From positions 389,501-453,500 of the forward strand of contig NC_014614.1 in the NCBI RefSeq assembly GCF_000196455.1: 64,000 nucleotides of DNA, read 5' to 3'. Both the position numbers and the translations under genes were made by a program. Of the stretch, positions 62,545 through 64,000 are shown one piece after another (position 1 is the first letter of the stretch; the number at the start of each line of letters is the position of its first letter). A model generated the notes under the pieces. That model ran no database searches. It was not told where the DNA came from and saw only the letters and a program-made list of their open reading frames with translations. The stretch comes from Acetoanaerobium sticklandii. GTDB taxonomy: Bacteria > Bacillota > Clostridia > Peptostreptococcales > Filifactoraceae.

Positions 62545-64000
62545 TTGAGAAACAAAATTTCAGCGGATTTTAAGAAATATTGTGAATATTATTACAATGA
62601 AAAATTACTTAATATTAATTTAGATGGAAAGATTTTAGAACTGCCTTATGTAATTATTTATGATAATCTATATCATAGTATTTCAGCTAAGGATATTAGT
62701 TTTAGAATTCATTATAATAATTTTATGGTTGAAGAGAAGATATTAGCTTTAACTGAAGAAATGTTCCGACAGTATTGTACTGATAATAATATTAAGGAAA
62801 TGCTAGCAGAAAAAAGACTGAGGCTTTTTGATATTATCAAAAATAATAATAAACTTGAACTAGAAATTCAAATGCTTAACTATGTAGATTGTATCCATAC
62901 AAATAGTATAATAGATTTAAAGAGTGAAAATAATTATACATCATTAAGAGAATTACTGCATAATAATGGCAAATTAGATGAAATAAGTAATTCAAAGTTA
63001 GCCAATCAATTTGATATTTCTATAGCATTATTTACTGGTGATAATTGTCTAGTTGTTAAAAAGATAAAATCAGATGGTATTATAGGAGAAGAAAATCTAT
63101 ATCCATCGATAGCAGATTCAATTATGCTTGAAGATATTATAGACAATAATTTAGTTTGTAAAAAATTGGAAAAAGAATTTAATTTAAAATATGAATATGT
63201 TGATGAAATATTTTTTTTAGGAATAGCTAGAAATCTTATTAAAGGTGGTAAAACTGATATCTTTTTTCTTGTAACTACAAAGTTAAACAATAGTGATATT
63301 TTAGGAAGATACTATTTTGAGAATAATAGAAATAATTCAATCTTAGAATTTGTTAAATTTAATAGTATTAAATATGATGAAAGGATATTTATTACTGATA
63401 AAAAAATTTTTAACTTTGACATGAAAGCTATTATGTCTGAAAAATTAGACAATATGACATTAGAACTTTTAGGTAGTATTTCATTATTTATAAACTGGAT
63501 AAACAAGGAAGATTTAGTTGAGTCATCAGCAGGGACTAATGATATAGATAAAATATTAAAAATTATAAAAAATAAAATTAGCAATAAAAGCAAAGATATT
63601 ATTAAATATGTAGAGGCATATTTTGAATTTATATCTGACGAAAAAGAAAGGGAGTTTGAAATTCAAATAGGTAATCTAATAAAACTTGAAATAGATAAAT
63701 ATTTAGAAAATGTTTTTGACAGAATATTATTAGATAGTAATTTTAGCTATAAAGTAAAATATGCTTCATTTTATAGCCTTTGTACACTGTATAGAAGAAA
63801 TAAAGAATATAGCAAATATCATAAGCTAATTGATAGTTATACCAAAGATTTTCAAACCCAATATACTTTCCCTCATCTTAAATCAATGTGTTTAAGGGAA
63901 ATAATATCTTTAAGAAAAATAGGATATAATTTAGATTTGAAAGATTCTATTAACTTAGCAAAAGAAGCTAAAAATAATCTTCCTAATAATATTGGAGTAC
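62545..64000 (+). CDS. Nudix-like-module protein with C-terminal helical repeats (3' end outside window)
   Basis: The frame from TTG 62545, behind GGGGAGGAGAAG, is open to the last base and encodes at least 485 residues. No membrane helix or signal peptide is seen. Residues ~150-255 seem to match the Nudix-like module of the 58186 protein: ISIALFTGDNCLVVKK corresponds to ASTLVVVNRKHILIGKQ, and FLGIARNLIKGGKTDIFFL to VLGYVRLLERGGKPDFFGI. The Nudix box is degenerate here (LEKEFNLKYEY in place of MEREFCEENN), so catalysis is unlikely. The last ~90 residues (YASFYSLCTLYRRNKEYSKY, LKDSINLAKEAKNNLPNN) have a tetratricopeptide-like helical pattern. Possible roles are scaffold or ligand sensor. No family is recognised with confidence. 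Confidence 0.6.
   Translation, partial: MRNKISADFKKYCEYYYNEKLLNINLDGKILELPYVIIYDNLYHSISAKDISFRIHYNNFMVEEKILALTEEMFRQYCTDNNIKEMLAEKRLRLFDIIKNNNKLELEIQMLNYVDCIHTNSIIDLKSENNYTSLRELLHNNGKLDEISNSKLANQFDISIALFTGDNCLVVKKIKSDGIIGEENLYPSIADSIMLEDIIDNNLVCKKLEKEFNLKYEYVDEIFFLGIARNLIKGGKTDIFFLVTTKLNNSDILGRYYFENNRNNSILEFVKFNSIKYDERIFITDKKIFNFDMKAIMSEKLDNMTLELLGSISLFINWINKEDLVESSAGTNDIDKILKIIKNKISNKSKDIIKYVEAYFEFISDEKEREFEIQIGNLIKLEIDKYLENVFDRILLDSNFSYKVKYASFYSLCTLYRRNKEYSKYHKLIDSYTKDFQTQYTFPHLKSMCLREIISLRKIGYNLDLKDSINLAKEAKNNLPNNIGV

Noticed and set aside
1..64000. CRISPR arrays, tRNA or rRNA genes, integrases, insertion-sequence transposases
   Set aside because: I found no regularly spaced repeats, no cloverleaf or rRNA sequence and no transposase or recombinase motif on either strand; the only mobile-looking DNA is the short inverted-repeat family.

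Overview
The window is a low-GC, almost wholly plus-strand stretch of chromosome from an anaerobic firmicute of the class Clostridia. The evidence is the AT-rich codon use, strong AGGAGG-type ribosome binding sites, frequent TTG and GTG starts, a single-chain PurL, an S-layer gene cluster with SLH and copper-amine-oxidase-like domains, and a hup-rqcP-divIC housekeeping block. A relative of Acetoanaerobium/Peptostreptococcaceae is my best guess, but this is inference and no species can be fixed from sequence alone. Only one gene (6804-7643) lies on the minus strand.

Layout. 1-6701: housekeeping genes (3' part of purL, a soluble chemotaxis-type transducer, a YabN/MazG pyrophosphohydrolase, HU, RqcP, DivIC, Ppx/GppA). 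6804-23830: cell-surface region with a copper-amine-oxidase-domain protein, a 2025-residue IPT/TIG protein, two S-layer-associated proteins, a C-terminal processing protease, the probable major S-layer protein with a long structured leader, a second small copper-amine-oxidase-domain protein and a TolC-like protein. 24004-42585: a surface glycan operon with polymerase/ligase, co-polymerase, initiating sugar-phosphate transferase, asparagine-synthase-like amidotransferase, one GT-B transferase, an apparently complete legionaminic-acid branch (LegB, LegC, PtmE, LegH, LegI, LegG, LegF), a sugar amidotransferase, a MurJ-family flippase and a decayed acyltransferase. 42746-46090: two secreted beta-propeller proteins, the second with a frameshift in an A8 run just after its start codon.

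46432-53809: a nucleoside-uptake operon (Crp/Fnr regulator, BMP-type lipoprotein, ABC ATPase, two permeases, an odd FAD oxidoreductase, nucleoside phosphorylase). The second permease is frameshifted, and the last gene ends inside a mobile repeat. 54097-57975: another copper-amine-oxidase-domain protein, then a divergent membrane J-like protein paired with an HscC-like Hsp70. 58186-64000: a membrane protein with a Nudix-like domain, the MtnA-MtnK-class II aldolase set (the 5-methylthioribose/5-deoxyribose DHAP shunt), and a second partial gene that seems to carry a divergent copy of the same Nudix-like module followed by helical repeats.

How it fits together: the central 40 kb builds and decorates the cell surface. 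The S-layer and associated proteins are probably the scaffold, and the adjacent operon probably makes a legionaminic-acid-containing glycan for them or for the wall. The nucleoside operon and the DHAP shunt both recover ribose and deoxyribose carbon. The items most deserving a second look are the two Nudix-like proteins flanking the shunt, the A8 frameshift, the cysteine-less dihydrolipoamide-dehydrogenase-like protein, the TolC-like protein in an apparently monoderm organism, and the repeat that rewrites the C-terminus of a gene.
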